The notes: a model not told the origin generated them from the sequence alone. DNA of 64,000 nt from Solidesulfovibrio alcoholivorans DSM 5433 (GCF_000702665.1 NZ_JNJA01000003.1:248001-312000), one strand, 5' to 3'; counted from the first letter of the stretch, positions 23,457-33,067 are shown. Numbers and translations are program-made.

Positions 23457-23930
23457 ATGCTCATCACTTGGCGCATCGAGAAACAACGTGGCAACCTGCG
23501 GCCGGAACTGACCTATTCCGTCATCCTGGAAGGCCACGAAAAAGGCCTCGCCCTGCCCTACGTGCGCGTGGAATCGACCATTCCCGAGCCGCCGGCTTCG
23601 TGGCAGGCCCATTGCCACCCGCACGAGCACGAGCGCGCCGGCGCGCCGCCGGCGGGCCATTACAGCCTGTCCACGCCGAGCCACGCCATGCGCGGCACCG
23701 GGCAGACCTTGCGCCTGCCGTGGCGGGAGGACAACGCCTATCCCGAAGTGGAGGAATCGTTTCGGCTGTTGCGCGCGGCCTTCGAGCAGGAGCTGGCCGC
23801 GGCCCATGCCAGCGAGCCCATGGACGTGACGGGCAAACTCGTGGTTTCCGGGGAACTCAAGCGGGACATGGCCGCCGCCATCGTGGCGGACAGGCTGCTG
23901 CGGCTGGCGAAACAGCCTGCGCTCAGCTGA
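23457..23930 (+). CDS. Unrecognised 157-residue protein of the MoxR/VWA operon
   Basis: Soluble protein with no signal or membrane segment and no family I recognise. It begins MLITWRIEKQRGNLRPELTY and contains WQAHCHPHEHERAGAPP near residues 48-64, a cluster of four His and one Cys that could bind metal, then an acidic helix (PEVEESFRLLRAAFEQELAA). It lies 12 bases after the VWA gene with AAGGAGG before its ATG, so it is the third gene of the operon. Metal binding would fit the Fur box, but nothing beyond the His cluster shows this. Its tail overlaps the convergent SnoaL-like gene by eight bases. Confidence 0.7.
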   Translation: MLITWRIEKQRGNLRPELTYSVILEGHEKGLALPYVRVESTIPEPPASWQAHCHPHEHERAGAPPAGHYSLSTPSHAMRGTGQTLRLPWREDNAYPEVEESFRLLRAAFEQELAAAHASEPMDVTGKLVVSGELKRDMAAAIVADRLLRLAKQPALS

Positions 23931-24306
23931 TGTCCGTAATCTTCGAGAGTTTGCCGTCGCAAAAGACAAATTCGGATCGACCGGAGAGCGTTATGCAATC
24001 GCCCTCATGCAATCCATTGGGAAGATCGACCGCCAAAACACCGTGAAAATCCAATGAGATGTTCGCCATGTCGCCGGCTGCTTCAAATCCTGTCACGGCC
24101 AGCTTCCGGGACGCGAATAATTTTTTTGATTGCTCCGCCAACGCACGAAACGCCTCAGCGCCCGAGGTCCTCGCGTTGACTTCGCCATTGGCGATGTTGC
24201 TGAATTCAACATCAGGATGCACCGTTTCCATCATGCCCTCGACATCAAGCGCATTATAGGCGGCAAGATATCGCTCGATCAGGGCTCGTTTTGCCTCGTC
24301 GCGCAT
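23923..24306 (-). CDS. SnoaL-like (NTF2-fold) protein
   Basis: 127-residue protein of the SnoaL/NTF2 superfamily: ALIERYLAAYNALDVEGMME, TVHPDVEFSNIANGEVN, a SGAEAFRALAEQ helix, and C-terminal strands VLAVDLPNGL, ITLSGRSEFVF and KLSKITDIS. Members include isomerases, hydratases and stress proteins; the active residues vary and no reaction can be inferred. Its codons are visibly less GC-rich than those of neighbouring genes, which suggests recent acquisition. It stands alone on the minus strand between the MoxR/VWA operon and pgi. Confidence 0.78.
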   Translation of the reverse strand: MRDEAKRALIERYLAAYNALDVEGMMETVHPDVEFSNIANGEVNARTSGAEAFRALAEQSKKLFASRKLAVTGFEAAGDMANISLDFHGVLAVDLPNGLHEGDCITLSGRSEFVFCDGKLSKITDIS

Positions 24307-24500
24307 GGATGCCTCTGTCCCAAAAGCCGCTGCGCTTCATAGTGCTTGCACGCTCCACAGCAGAGGAACGGCAGCATCCCGCAATGGCGCATTTTCGCTG
24401 GCAACGTGCGGAAAACGCTTCCAGACCGCGGCGTGCCGACGACAGTTGCGGCGTAATCCGTATGCCCGGCCCTCCTCCCCTGACGGGAGAAGCGATATCA
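24307..24500. other. Intergenic stretch between SnoaL-like gene and pgi
   Basis: About 190 bases with no open frame I trust and no RNA motif. Near its right end CTCCC-CTGAC-GGGAG forms a short stem beyond the pgi stop, without a T-run. Confidence 0.4.
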
Positions 24501-26144
24501 TTATCCGCGCAACATCTTGTAGTAATTGATCAGCCCGTTGGTCGAGCAATCGTGCGAGGCCACGGGCTTTGCGTCTTCCAGTTCCTTTAGGATCGCGCCC
24601 GCCAGCACCTTGCCGAGCTCCACGCCCATCTGGTCGTAGGAATTGATGTCCCAGATCGTGCCCTGGGTGAAAATCTTGTGCTCGTAGAGCGCGATGAGCG
24701 TGCCGAGCGTCTTCGGGTCCAGGGAGTCGTAAAGGAACGAATTGGTCGGCCGGTTGCCCTCGAAGGACTTGGCCCGGGCCAGCAGTTCCAGGCGCTCGGG
24801 CGCATAGCCCTTGCCGGCAAGCTCCTCGCGCGCCTGCTCCACGGTCTTGCCCCGCATGAGGGCCTCGGTCTGGGCGAAGAAGTTCGACAGCAGCATGTCC
24901 TGGTGCCGGCCCAGGGGATTGAGGCTCTTGGCCGCGGCCAGAAAATCGCAGGGGATGAGCTTTCTGCCCTGGTGGATCAGCTGGTAGAAGGCGTGCTGGC
25001 CGTTGGTGCCGGGCTCGCCCCAGATGATGGGGCCGGTGGTGTAGTCCACGAACCGGCCGTCGTTCGAGACGGACTTGCCGTTGCTCTCCATGTCGCCCTG
25101 CTGAAAATAGGCGGCGAAGCGCGTGAGGTACTGGTCGTAGGGCAGGATGGCCTGCGTCTGCGCGCCGAAAAAATTGTTGTACCAGATGCCGAGCAGCCCC
25201 ATGACGATGGGGATATTTTTATCCAGCGGTGCGGTGCGGAAGTGTTCGTCGGCGGCAAACGCCCCTTCGAGCATGGCCGCGTACTTGTCGAAGCCCACGG
25301 CCAGGGCGATGGAAAGCCCGATGGCCGACCACAGCGAATAGCGCCCACCGACCCAGTCCCAGAAGGCGAACATGTTCTCCGTGTCGATGCCGAAGGCGGC
25401 CACGGCGGCGGCGTTGGTGGAAAGGGCCACGAAATGCCGGGCCACGGCGGCCTCGTCCCTGGCATGGGCGAGGAACCAGTCGCGCGCCGTGTGCGCGTTG
25501 GCCATGGTTTCGAGCGTGGTGAAGGTTTTCGACGCGATGATCCAAAGCGTCGTCTCGGGATCGACGCGCTTAAACGTCTCGGCCAGATGCGTGCCGTCCA
25601 CGTTGGAGACGAAGTGCGCGGTCATGCCGGGCACGGCGTAATGGGCCAGGGCGAGCGAGGCCATCTGCGGCCCCAGGTCCGAGCCTCCGATGCCGATATT
25701 GACCACGTCGGTGATCTTCTTGCCAGTGTATCCCTTCCAGGCCCCGGAGTGGATGCGCGCGCAGAAATCACGCATCTGCGCGAGCACCCGGTTGACATCG
25801 GGCATGACGTCCGCGCCGTCGACCAGAATGGGGCGGTTGGCGCGATTGCGAAGCGCCACGTGCAGCACGGCCCGGTCCTCGGTGCGGTTGATTTTTTCGC
25901 CGGAGAACATCGCGTCGCGCCGGGCCTCGACGCCCGCCTGCCGGGCCAGTTCAAACAGCAGGGACATGGTCTCTTCCGTCACCCGGTTTTTCGAATAATC
26001 GAAGAGGATGTCGCCCAGGCGCAGGGAGAACTTGTCGAACCGGCCGGCGTCGGCGGCGAACAGGTCGCGCATGCGCAGGTCCCTGGCGATCTCGAAATGC
26101 TCGGCCAGGGCGGCGTAAGCGGGCAGTTCCGTGAAAAGCGGCAT
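24501..26144 (-). CDS. pgi: Glucose-6-phosphate isomerase
   Basis: 547 residues, the usual length for long-form Pgi, which interconverts glucose 6-phosphate and fructose 6-phosphate in the cytoplasm. Diagnostic segments are [73 protein letters not shown] and the C-terminal GLINYYK. It starts 30 bases downstream of the P-type ATPase gene, likely in the same transcript. In this genome segment it would connect glycolysis with the glycogen genes glgA and glgB. Confidence 0.97.
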   Translation of the reverse strand: MPLFTELPAYAALAEHFEIARDLRMRDLFAADAGRFDKFSLRLGDILFDYSKNRVTEETMSLLFELARQAGVEARRDAMFSGEKINRTEDRAVLHVALRNRANRPILVDGADVMPDVNRVLAQMRDFCARIHSGAWKGYTGKKITDVVNIGIGGSDLGPQMASLALAHYAVPGMTAHFVSNVDGTHLAETFKRVDPETTLWIIASKTFTTLETMANAHTARDWFLAHARDEAAVARHFVALSTNAAAVAAFGIDTENMFAFWDWVGGRYSLWSAIGLSIALAVGFDKYAAMLEGAFAADEHFRTAPLDKNIPIVMGLLGIWYNNFFGAQTQAILPYDQYLTRFAAYFQQGDMESNGKSVSNDGRFVDYTTGPIIWGEPGTNGQHAFYQLIHQGRKLIPCDFLAAAKSLNPLGRHQDMLLSNFFAQTEALMRGKTVEQAREELAGKGYAPERLELLARAKSFEGNRPTNSFLYDSLDPKTLGTLIALYEHKIFTQGTIWDINSYDQMGVELGKVLAGAILKELEDAKPVASHDCSTNGLINYYKMLRG

Positions 26145-26174
26145 GGGGTGCTCCTTGAGAGGGAACGGATGGGG

Positions 26175-28682
26175 TTAGGGCTTTGCCGCACGCACTGCGG
26201 CGGGATGCAGCGGACGGTTGACACGGCCGAGGATATGCCGGTGCTGCGCCGGAGGTTCCATGGCCAAGTGTCCGTATACCACGAGCTTGGCCCAGTCTTC
26301 AATAAAAAGCCAGATGATGCAGTAGCCCCAGATGAGCCCGACGTATTCCCAGGGCACGGCGGCCACGAACCAGCCCAGGCCCACGCAGGCCGTGGCCAGG
26401 GCCTTGGTGGCCAGGGCCGACCAGATCATGGCCGGCGCGGGATGGGGCGGCGCCCAGAAGGGCTTGCGCGAGCGGGCGACGAAAAGCGTCAGATGCCCGG
26501 CGACGGCCAGCTTGAGGAAGATGAAGGACTGGATCTGCGCCAGGTCGAGCTTCAAATAGGTCTTGGCCAGGATGAGCAGGCCGAAGGTCTCGATGACGCC
26601 GATGACGCCAAGAACCGTGGAGAGCGTGAGCACGCGGCGCATGTCCCAGCGCACGGGGTTGGGGTCGAGGTAGGTGTTGTCGTAGGCGATGGTCATGATG
26701 GGCACGTCGTTTAAAAGCGCGAGCAGGATGATCATGACCGCGGTGATCGGATAGAAGTTGTAGACGAGGATGGCGAGCACCACGAAGAGCATGATGCGGA
26801 TGGTCTCGGTGATGCGGTAGATGGCGTAGGAGTTCATGCGCTCGAAGATGCGCCGGGCGTATTCCACGGCCTCGACGATGACGGACAGGCCCGGCGCGGT
26901 GAGCACGAGGTCGGCAGCGGCGCGGGCCGCGTCCGTGGCCCCGGACACGGCGATGCCGACATCGGCCTGTTTGAGCGCCGGGGCGTCGTTGACGCCGTCG
27001 CCGGTCATGCCGACCAAGTGCCCCCTGTTCTGGAGCGCCTTGACGATGCCGTACTTGTGCTCGGGAAAGACCTGGGCGAAGCCGTCCGCGGCTTCGATGC
27101 GCTCCTCCACGTCCACGCCCAGGCGCGAAACATCCGCGCCCTCGGCGAAAAAGCCCCCGGCCGGAACGATGCTCTGGCCAAGACCGAGCTCCCTGGAGAT
27201 TTCCCGGGCAATGGCCGTGTTGTCGCCGGTGACCATCTTGACGGCGATACCGTGCTCGCCGGCCTTGGCGATGGTCGCGGCGGAATCCTCACGCGGCGGA
27301 TCGGACAGCGGCAGGATACCGCAAAACACCCAGGCCCCCTCCCCGTCCTTGCGCGCGACGCCGAGCGTACGCGAGCCCTTGGACGCGAGTTCCTCCACGG
27401 CGGCGTCGGCCCTTTGTGCATCGGCGGCGGAAAGGGAACACAGCCCCATGATCACCTGCGGCGCGCCCTTGGTCACGCGAAACGCCGCGCCCGCGGCGTC
27501 GGTCACGGCCGCCTCGGTGCGCTTGCCCACGGGGTCGAAGGGCGTAAACGCCGTCTGTTTGTAGCCCGCCAGCGCCTTTTGGTCCGGCAGGCTCTCCAGG
27601 ATCGCCAGATCGATGGCGTCGCGGTCCTCGGCCTTGGAGGCCAGGCCGCCGAGGAGCAGGAGTTCGGCCGCGTCCCTGGCCGCGAAAACGATGGGTTCGC
27701 CCAGGGTGAGCCTGTTTTGCGTGAGCGTGCCGGTCTTGTCGGAACAGAGGATGTCCATGCCGGCCATTTCCTCGATGGCTTCCAGTCGCGAAACGATGGC
27801 CTTGAGTTTGGACAGCGCAAGCGCTCCCACGGCCATGGTCACGGACAGCACCGCGGGCATGGCCACAGGGATGGCGGCCACGGTGAGGATGAGCGCGAAC
27901 TGGGCCAGTTCGAGGATCTTTTCGCCCCGGTCGAGGCCGACGAGGATGAGCACGGCGACCATGGCGAGGGTGAGGTAGATGAGGTAGTTGCCGATGGTCA
28001 TCACGGCTTTCTGGAAATGGGACGTCGCGCCCGCCGTGGAAACCAGGCGCGCGGTCTTGCCGAAAAACGTGCCGGAGCCGGTGGCCGTGACCACGGCCAC
28101 CATCTCGCCCTGTTTGGCCACGGCCCCGGAATAGACCGTGTCGCCGACTTTTTTCGCCACGGGCAGGGATTCGCCGGTGAGCGCCGCCTGATCGACGCTC
28201 AGGTAGTCGCCCTCGAGGCAGACCGCGTCGGCCGGGATGACGTCGCCCAGGCGCAGACGGATGACGTCGCCGACGACCAGGGTCGCGGCGTCCACCCCGC
28301 CCCAGGCCCCGTCGCGCAGCGCCCTGGCCCGAAGCGCCAGCTGGTTTTTGAGCGCGGCCAGGGCGTTTTCCGCCTTGTGCTCCTCGAAAAAGCCGATGGC
28401 CGCGTTGAAGACGAGCAGCACCAAAATGATGGTGAGGTCGGCCCAGTGCCCGACCACGGCCGAGAGGATCGCCGCCGCCTCGATCATCCAGGGAATGGGG
28501 CCCCAGAAGTAGCCGCACAGCTTGAGGAGCGGGTTGACCTTCTTCTCGGGCAGGGCGTTGGGGCCATTTGCGGCAAGACGTTTGGCCGCCTCGGCCCCGG
28601 TCAGTCCTTCCGGGGTGGCCCCGGCGTCCTTGAGGACCGCGGCGAGGGGCTTTTTCGCCGCGTCATGCGCTTGATCGGCCAT
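26175..28682 (-). CDS. P3A-type proton-pumping P-type ATPase
   Basis: 835-residue inner-membrane ATPase of the plasma-membrane H+-ATPase type. It has an N-terminal cation-ATPase domain (EGLTGAEAAKRLAANGPNAL), the actuator TGES, about ten membrane helices, the phosphorylation site CSDKTGTLTQN, nucleotide-binding KGAPQVI and the hinge TGDGVNDAPALK. The IPWMIEAAAILSAVVGHW start of helix 2 and the AIPVAMPAVLSVTMA of helix 4 match archaeal and bacterial proton pumps rather than Ca2+ or heavy-metal pumps. pgi follows in the same orientation. Proton export would support acid tolerance or pH homeostasis; ion specificity is inferred. Confidence 0.88.
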   Translation of the reverse strand: MADQAHDAAKKPLAAVLKDAGATPEGLTGAEAAKRLAANGPNALPEKKVNPLLKLCGYFWGPIPWMIEAAAILSAVVGHWADLTIILVLLVFNAAIGFFEEHKAENALAALKNQLALRARALRDGAWGGVDAATLVVGDVIRLRLGDVIPADAVCLEGDYLSVDQAALTGESLPVAKKVGDTVYSGAVAKQGEMVAVVTATGSGTFFGKTARLVSTAGATSHFQKAVMTIGNYLIYLTLAMVAVLILVGLDRGEKILELAQFALILTVAAIPVAMPAVLSVTMAVGALALSKLKAIVSRLEAIEEMAGMDILCSDKTGTLTQNRLTLGEPIVFAARDAAELLLLGGLASKAEDRDAIDLAILESLPDQKALAGYKQTAFTPFDPVGKRTEAAVTDAAGAAFRVTKGAPQVIMGLCSLSAADAQRADAAVEELASKGSRTLGVARKDGEGAWVFCGILPLSDPPREDSAATIAKAGEHGIAVKMVTGDNTAIAREISRELGLGQSIVPAGGFFAEGADVSRLGVDVEERIEAADGFAQVFPEHKYGIVKALQNRGHLVGMTGDGVNDAPALKQADVGIAVSGATDAARAAADLVLTAPGLSVIVEAVEYARRIFERMNSYAIYRITETIRIMLFVVLAILVYNFYPITAVMIILLALLNDVPIMTIAYDNTYLDPNPVRWDMRRVLTLSTVLGVIGVIETFGLLILAKTYLKLDLAQIQSFIFLKLAVAGHLTLFVARSRKPFWAPPHPAPAMIWSALATKALATACVGLGWFVAAVPWEYVGLIWGYCIIWLFIEDWAKLVVYGHLAMEPPAQHRHILGRVNRPLHPAAVRAAKP

Positions 28683-28804
28683 GGGCGTCTCCTTTGGCGG
28701 GAATGGGCGAGGCGGGAGAATAAAGGATCATGCCCGTCCATTACCACAGCGCACGGCGATATGCACGGCCCACCGCCGTAATGCCACCCGATGAAACCGT
28801 ACCG

Positions 28805-30574
28805 TCACGCGGAAGGCAACGGCGCGCCAAGCGACAGCACGGCCGCGGCGTATCCCGCGCGCAGCGCCTCCATGTAGGCCGCGTCCACGGGGCCCTTCCA
28901 GGTCTCGATTTCCGCGAAGCGTTTGGGAATGCGCGTGGCAAGCGGATCGTATCCCGTGGCGATCTTCAGTCTCCAACGCGCCCGGCGGGCGTTTTCCGCT
29001 GCCGTATCGATGCCGGCCGCGAGCTCCCCATGCCCGAGGCAGGACAGGGCCGCGGCGACGACCTCGGGCTTGTAGACCTCGCGGGCGAACAGGCAGGCCA
29101 CGAGGCAGGTCAAAAGCACGCGCTCGCGCTCGTCGTCCACGAGGAATTTGACCACCGCGTCCACGTCCTTCTCCTTGTGTTTCTGGTCGTAGGAATAGGC
29201 CCCGGTGTCCAGGTGGGAATGGCGGAAGGACACGGTCTGGGAGGCGAAATAGGTCTCGCCCGTGGCGTAGCCGGCCATCTCCTGGCCGAGCACGCAGGCG
29301 AAGTCCTCGCCGCCGTACTGTCTGGCCGCGACAAGCGCCCCCTGTCCCAGGGCGGCGTAGAAGTCGTTGACCTTGTGGCCAAGCAGCCACATCGCCCGCT
29401 TGAAAGCGGCCGCGTCGCCGAAGGCAAGCTTCACCTCGGTCTCTTTTTCGGAAACGAGTCCCTTTTGCGTGGCTTCCACGGCCCAGGCCAGGGCCACGCC
29501 GGCGGAGATGATGTCCAGGCCCTGGCGGTCGGCCACGTCGTTTATCGCCAGCACCTCGCTCGGGTCGGTGACGCCGAGCATGGGGCCGGCGGCGAAGTTG
29601 GGCTCGTGGTCGTAGGCCACCTGGTGGATGGCGAAGCGGTGGGAAGCGGAGAACATCTCGCGCACCATGCCGACGTGGATGCAGCCCACGGGACAGCCGG
29701 CGCAGGCGGCGTTGTGCATGAGCAGCTTTTCCGCGAACGCCTCGCCGGAGATCTTGTCCGCCTCCGGGTCGGTGGTCGCGGCCAGATTGCGCCAGGGCAG
29801 GGATTTGAGGGCGTTTAGGGGCAGCACGTTGGCCGGCGTGCCGAGGTTGTGGTATTTCTCCATCATCCCCGACGCGGTAACCTTGTCGTGGATTTCCTTA
29901 AACAACTTCGGATAGGCCTTGTCCTCGGGGAGCGCCAGGTCGCCGTCGCCCATGACGACGAGCGCCTTGCAGTTTTTCGCGCCCATGACGGCGCCCGCGC
30001 CGAGGCGGCCGAAGTGGCGGTAGGTGTCCACGTTGATGCAGGCGTAGGCACTGCCGTTTTCCCCTGCCGGGCCGATGCGCATGATGCTGCGGTGGCCCGA
30101 GGCGCCGGCGGCGATCTTGCGCAGGAGCTTGCCCGTGGTGAAGACGTCCGCGCCGCGCAGGTAGTGGACGTCGAGGAGCTCGATGCGCCGCGCCCCCACG
30201 ACGAGCGTGGACAGGCGCGCGGCCTTGCCCGTGACGACCAGCGCGTCGAAGCCGGCGAAGCGCAGGGCCAGGGCCGAGCGGCCGCCGGCGTGGGATTCGG
30301 CGTAGTTGCCGTTGTAGGGCGACTTGAAGCCGCACACGGTCTTGCTCATGAGCGGAAAGTAGCCCGTGGCCGGGCCGATGGCGAAGATGAGCGGCTGGCC
30401 GGGATCGAACGGCGGGGCCGTGGGCAGGCCGTATTTCTCGAAAAGCAGCGCCGCCAGCCCCGAACCGCCGATGTATTGCCCGCGCCCGGGCACAAGGACG
30501 ATGTCGCCGCGCCTGGCGGAAAGATCATAGACGAGGACGCGGAACAGGTCGGGGTCGTTATTTTTCGGCGACAT
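28805..30574 (-). CDS. Aldehyde:ferredoxin oxidoreductase (tungstopterin enzyme)
   Basis: 589-residue AOR-family enzyme oxidising aldehydes to acids with ferredoxin as acceptor, or the reverse. The N-terminal pterin-binding domain shows GQYIGGSGLAALL, CGFKSPYNGNYAESHAGGRS and INVDTYRHFGRLGAGAVMGA; the [4Fe-4S] ligands are CAGCPVGC (Cys291, 294, 298) plus Cys490 or 494 in LLTCLVACLF. Length is slightly below the 605-620 of archaeal AORs. The start overlaps the 3' end of the iron-sulfur gene by 17 bases. Tungsten is assumed from family membership. Possible substrates include acetaldehyde or aromatic aldehydes. Confidence 0.92.
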   Translation of the reverse strand: MSPKNNDPDLFRVLVYDLSARRGDIVLVPGRGQYIGGSGLAALLFEKYGLPTAPPFDPGQPLIFAIGPATGYFPLMSKTVCGFKSPYNGNYAESHAGGRSALALRFAGFDALVVTGKAARLSTLVVGARRIELLDVHYLRGADVFTTGKLLRKIAAGASGHRSIMRIGPAGENGSAYACINVDTYRHFGRLGAGAVMGAKNCKALVVMGDGDLALPEDKAYPKLFKEIHDKVTASGMMEKYHNLGTPANVLPLNALKSLPWRNLAATTDPEADKISGEAFAEKLLMHNAACAGCPVGCIHVGMVREMFSASHRFAIHQVAYDHEPNFAAGPMLGVTDPSEVLAINDVADRQGLDIISAGVALAWAVEATQKGLVSEKETEVKLAFGDAAAFKRAMWLLGHKVNDFYAALGQGALVAARQYGGEDFACVLGQEMAGYATGETYFASQTVSFRHSHLDTGAYSYDQKHKEKDVDAVVKFLVDDERERVLLTCLVACLFAREVYKPEVVAAALSCLGHGELAAGIDTAAENARRARWRLKIATGYDPLATRIPKRFAEIETWKGPVDAAYMEALRAGYAAAVLSLGAPLPSA

Positions 30575-31007
30575 TGCAGCTCTCCAGGCAGGGCGCGGCC
30601 GGGGCGGCGGCTTCCACCAGCTCCAGGCAGTCGTGGGGGCAAAAGGGGATGCACTGGCCGCAGTGGATGCACACGCTGGGGTTTCCGGCGGCGTCGAGGT
30701 TGATCGCCTCCACCGGGCAGGCGGCCGCGCATTTGCCGCACTGCACGCACAGGGATTTTTTGAGCAGCACCCCGCCGCCGGATTTGCGCGGGCTCATGGC
30801 GCCCGTGGGGCAGGCGGCGGCGCATGGGGCTGGGTCGCAGGCCAGGCAGAGCACGGCCTGGAACCCGCTGGAGACGCCGCCCGTGGAGCGGATGCGGATG
30901 CCTGCGGTGTTCCAGGAAAAATTTTTATACACAAGCCTGGCGCAGGCCAGGGAACAGGAGTGGCAGCCGATGCAGCGCTCCATCCGCAGGGCGCGATGGA
31001 CTTTCAT
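30558..31007 (-). CDS. Four-cluster ferredoxin-like partner of AOR
   Basis: 149-residue iron-sulfur protein with four Cys sets: CIGCHSCSLAC, CLACDPAPCAAACP, CVQCGKCAAACP and CIHCGQCIPFCP, resembling DmsB/HycB-type electron-transfer subunits. Together with the AOR it is the small subunit that would pass electrons to ferredoxin or another carrier. Start ATG 31007 has AAGGAG eight bases upstream; no signal peptide is present, so it is cytoplasmic. A TTGACC (31100-31095 on minus) with 17-base spacing to CACAGT is a weak promoter candidate about 65 bases upstream. Confidence 0.9.
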   Translation of the reverse strand: MKVHRALRMERCIGCHSCSLACARLVYKNFSWNTAGIRIRSTGGVSSGFQAVLCLACDPAPCAAACPTGAMSPRKSGGGVLLKKSLCVQCGKCAAACPVEAINLDAAGNPSVCIHCGQCIPFCPHDCLELVEAAAPAAPCLESCNVAEK

Positions 31008-31157
31008 GAACAGGGCTCCTTCGGCCTTGCGGCCAAAAAAGACATAATGGTTCCGGGGAATTCCGATCCTCACTGTGGCAGACACGGAGCATCGGGTCAA
31101 CCGTGACCGGACCACTTGCCGTGCAAAGGTTTTTTGCGCGGGCGGGCCAGGGATTCC

Positions 31158-31186
31158 TTGACCCGTCCCCGGAATCCGCCTATACC
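31158..31186 (+). promoter_or_regulatory. Promoter of tRNA-Ala
   Basis: TTGACC (31158-31163), 17 bases, TATACC (31181-31186); the mature tRNA begins 14 bases later. Confidence 0.6.
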
Positions 31187-31199
31187 CCTTCTTCCTAAC

Positions 31200-31275
31200 G
31201 GGGGCGTAGCTCATCTGGGAGAGCGATGCGTTCGCAACGCATAGGTAGTGGGTTCAAGTCCCATCGCCTCCACCA
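31200..31275 (+). tRNA. tRNA-Ala (anticodon CGC)
   Basis: 76 nt including encoded CCA. Acceptor GGGGGCG pairs with CGCCTCC and contains the G3-U70 wobble that marks alanine tRNAs. The anticodon stem ATGCG/CGCAT closes the loop TTCGCAA, anticodon CGC (codon GCG). The T-loop GGTTCAAGTCC is canonical. A promoter lies upstream and a strong terminator downstream, so it is a monocistronic tRNA. No integrase or direct repeat accompanies it. Confidence 0.97.
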
Positions 31276-31284
31276 AGAAAATCA

Positions 31285-31326
31285 GGGCCTTGCGGCTATT
31301 TGCCGCAAGGCCCATTTTCTTTTTGC
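31285..31326 (+). terminator. Rho-independent terminator of tRNA-Ala
   Basis: GGGCCTTGCGGC (31285-31296) and GCCGCAAGGCCC (31302-31313) form a perfect 12-bp stem with loop TATTT, followed by ATTTTCTTTTT. It may also end the convergent membrane-protein gene. Confidence 0.9.
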
Positions 31327-31338
31327 CGCTCTAATCGC

Positions 31339-32841
31339 TCAAGATGCGGCTGGCGTTTTTCTATAAAACACGCTGTAGCCCTCGTTACCGAACGCCTCCT
31401 CCCAATCCGGCAGGCAGCGCATGTTCTCCCAGGCCTTCTCCGATTTTTTGAGCACCACGATGTCCGCGCCGTATTTGTCGAGGAATGCGCCGGTATCGCT
31501 TTTGCCGTTTACGAAAGCGAAATAGGCGTCGGTATAGGCGTCGTCGTAGACCGTCTCGTAGCGGCCATCCATGCCGATTTTAAACGACGGCGGCAGCTCC
31601 CACAGCAAATACTCGCCCCAGGCGAACTGCGGCATGATCCGGCCCGCGCACTTCGTAGCCAGGATGTGGCGCAGGCCGTCCACAGGATAATACATGAATC
31701 CGGCTCCCGGGTCGTGGGCGGCAATGTCCGTAACCACGATGCGCGCAATGCCCCGCCGCCAAAGCGCAGCCCCCTGCCACACGCCATAGCCCAGGGCCGC
31801 CAGGGCCAGACACGACAAAACCGCACGGCGAAACGGCGCAAGCCGCACGGCCAGCCGCGCCGCATACGCATCCAGATAGGCCGGCACATACAAGACGATG
31901 GCCAGGCACAGATAGGTCAGCATGCGCACGGACTTGGCCGCGGCGAAAAGGAACCCGAACAGCATGAGCAGCGAAACCGCCTCGCGCCTGCCCTTGCCCA
32001 GCATCGCGGCGGCCACGACGATAAGCGTCAGCGTCGCGAAAAAGACGCCGAAGCCCGGATTGCCCCGGACGAAATGAAAAATGCTTTGCCACTCCAGGAT
32101 GTCCGGCCGGGAATGGCCCCAGGCGTAGAGGAAGAATTTCCACACCGCCGGCCCGTAGGGCGTGACGCACGAGGCGGCGAAACAGCCGAGCGTCACGGCG
32201 GCATAGCGCGCGGCAAGGCCCCGTTCGCCGTTTAAAAACGAACCCACGCCGTACGCGCCAAGCGCGAGAAACCCCACCGCCACCTCGCCGTGCAGATTGG
32301 CCCAGAAGGCGAACAAAGGAAGCAGCCACAACCCGTACGTGAACCGTTTGCGTCGGCACAACTCCAGCACCAGTACCGTGACGGCGAAGAACAGGTGGGA
32401 AAAGACCTTGGCCCGCACGGGACTCGCATTCATGGTGAAGACGGGCATGACGTAGAGGATGGCGCAGTACGCCGTGGCCTGCCGCCCGCCCCGGCGCACG
32501 GCCACGCGCACAAGGGGCGCAAGCGTCGCCAGGAGCGCGGCGTACTTGAGCCATTGCAGGAATTCGAGACCGAAATACGCCACGGCCTTGTAATAAAGCA
32601 CCCCGAGCAGCCACTCGTGGTAGACCCAGGCGTCCTTGACGGGCGTGAAGGCAAAGACGTCCTTGTAGGGAAAGCCGCCCTCCCAGAAAAGCCGGCCAAA
32701 GGCGAGATAGCCCCAGAGGTCCGGGTCGGCGTTCATCCTGGCCGTGCGGGAAAGGAGGTACACGCCAAGCGCCGCCCACAGGACACACCAGAACGCCTTG
32801 CCCGTCCATCCGCCGCCGCCCCGCGCAGTCGTCGCCGCCAT
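31339..32841 (-). CDS. Polytopic membrane protein, GT-C-like, function unknown
   Basis: 500 residues, ten or more hydrophobic segments and a soluble C-terminal domain of about 110 residues (MPQFAWGEYLLWELPPSF, GMDGRYETVYDDAYTDAYF, YGADIVVLKKSEKAWE). Early on, MNADPDLWGYLAFGRLFWEG places acidic residues in the first periplasmic loop, and the C-terminal strand/helix pattern is seen in membrane proteins related to dolichyl-mannosyl-type glycosyltransferases. A transferase acting on a lipid-linked sugar is plausible, not proven. The second ATG (32841), with GGGG six bases upstream, is the likely start; GTG 32916 or ATG 32847 are alternatives. Confidence 0.7.
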   Translation of the reverse strand: MAATTARGGGGWTGKAFWCVLWAALGVYLLSRTARMNADPDLWGYLAFGRLFWEGGFPYKDVFAFTPVKDAWVYHEWLLGVLYYKAVAYFGLEFLQWLKYAALLATLAPLVRVAVRRGGRQATAYCAILYVMPVFTMNASPVRAKVFSHLFFAVTVLVLELCRRKRFTYGLWLLPLFAFWANLHGEVAVGFLALGAYGVGSFLNGERGLAARYAAVTLGCFAASCVTPYGPAVWKFFLYAWGHSRPDILEWQSIFHFVRGNPGFGVFFATLTLIVVAAAMLGKGRREAVSLLMLFGFLFAAAKSVRMLTYLCLAIVLYVPAYLDAYAARLAVRLAPFRRAVLSCLALAALGYGVWQGAALWRRGIARIVVTDIAAHDPGAGFMYYPVDGLRHILATKCAGRIMPQFAWGEYLLWELPPSFKIGMDGRYETVYDDAYTDAYFAFVNGKSDTGAFLDKYGADIVVLKKSEKAWENMRCLPDWEEAFGNEGYSVFYRKTPAAS

Positions 32842-33067
32842 CGCCATCCCCTTTCGCGACCCGCTCCCGGACGCGCCTGCGTTCAATCCCGTCCGCTTCC
32901 CGGCAATCCGCCACACCGGGGCCGTTCAAACGCCTTGCCTTTTTCCGCGGCGCGGGACAAGCGCCCCTGCCCCCAACCGGCCGTCGGAGCGGGAATTCCC
33001 GGCCAGCCATTGCCCCTTATGCCGCTTTGGTGCATAGATACGAAAAAACGTACGCAACGAGGTCGCC

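Noticed and set aside
31200-31275. tRNA-Ala as an attachment site for an integrated element
   Set aside because: No integrase and no repeated tRNA 3' end in the flanks; neighbouring genes look native.
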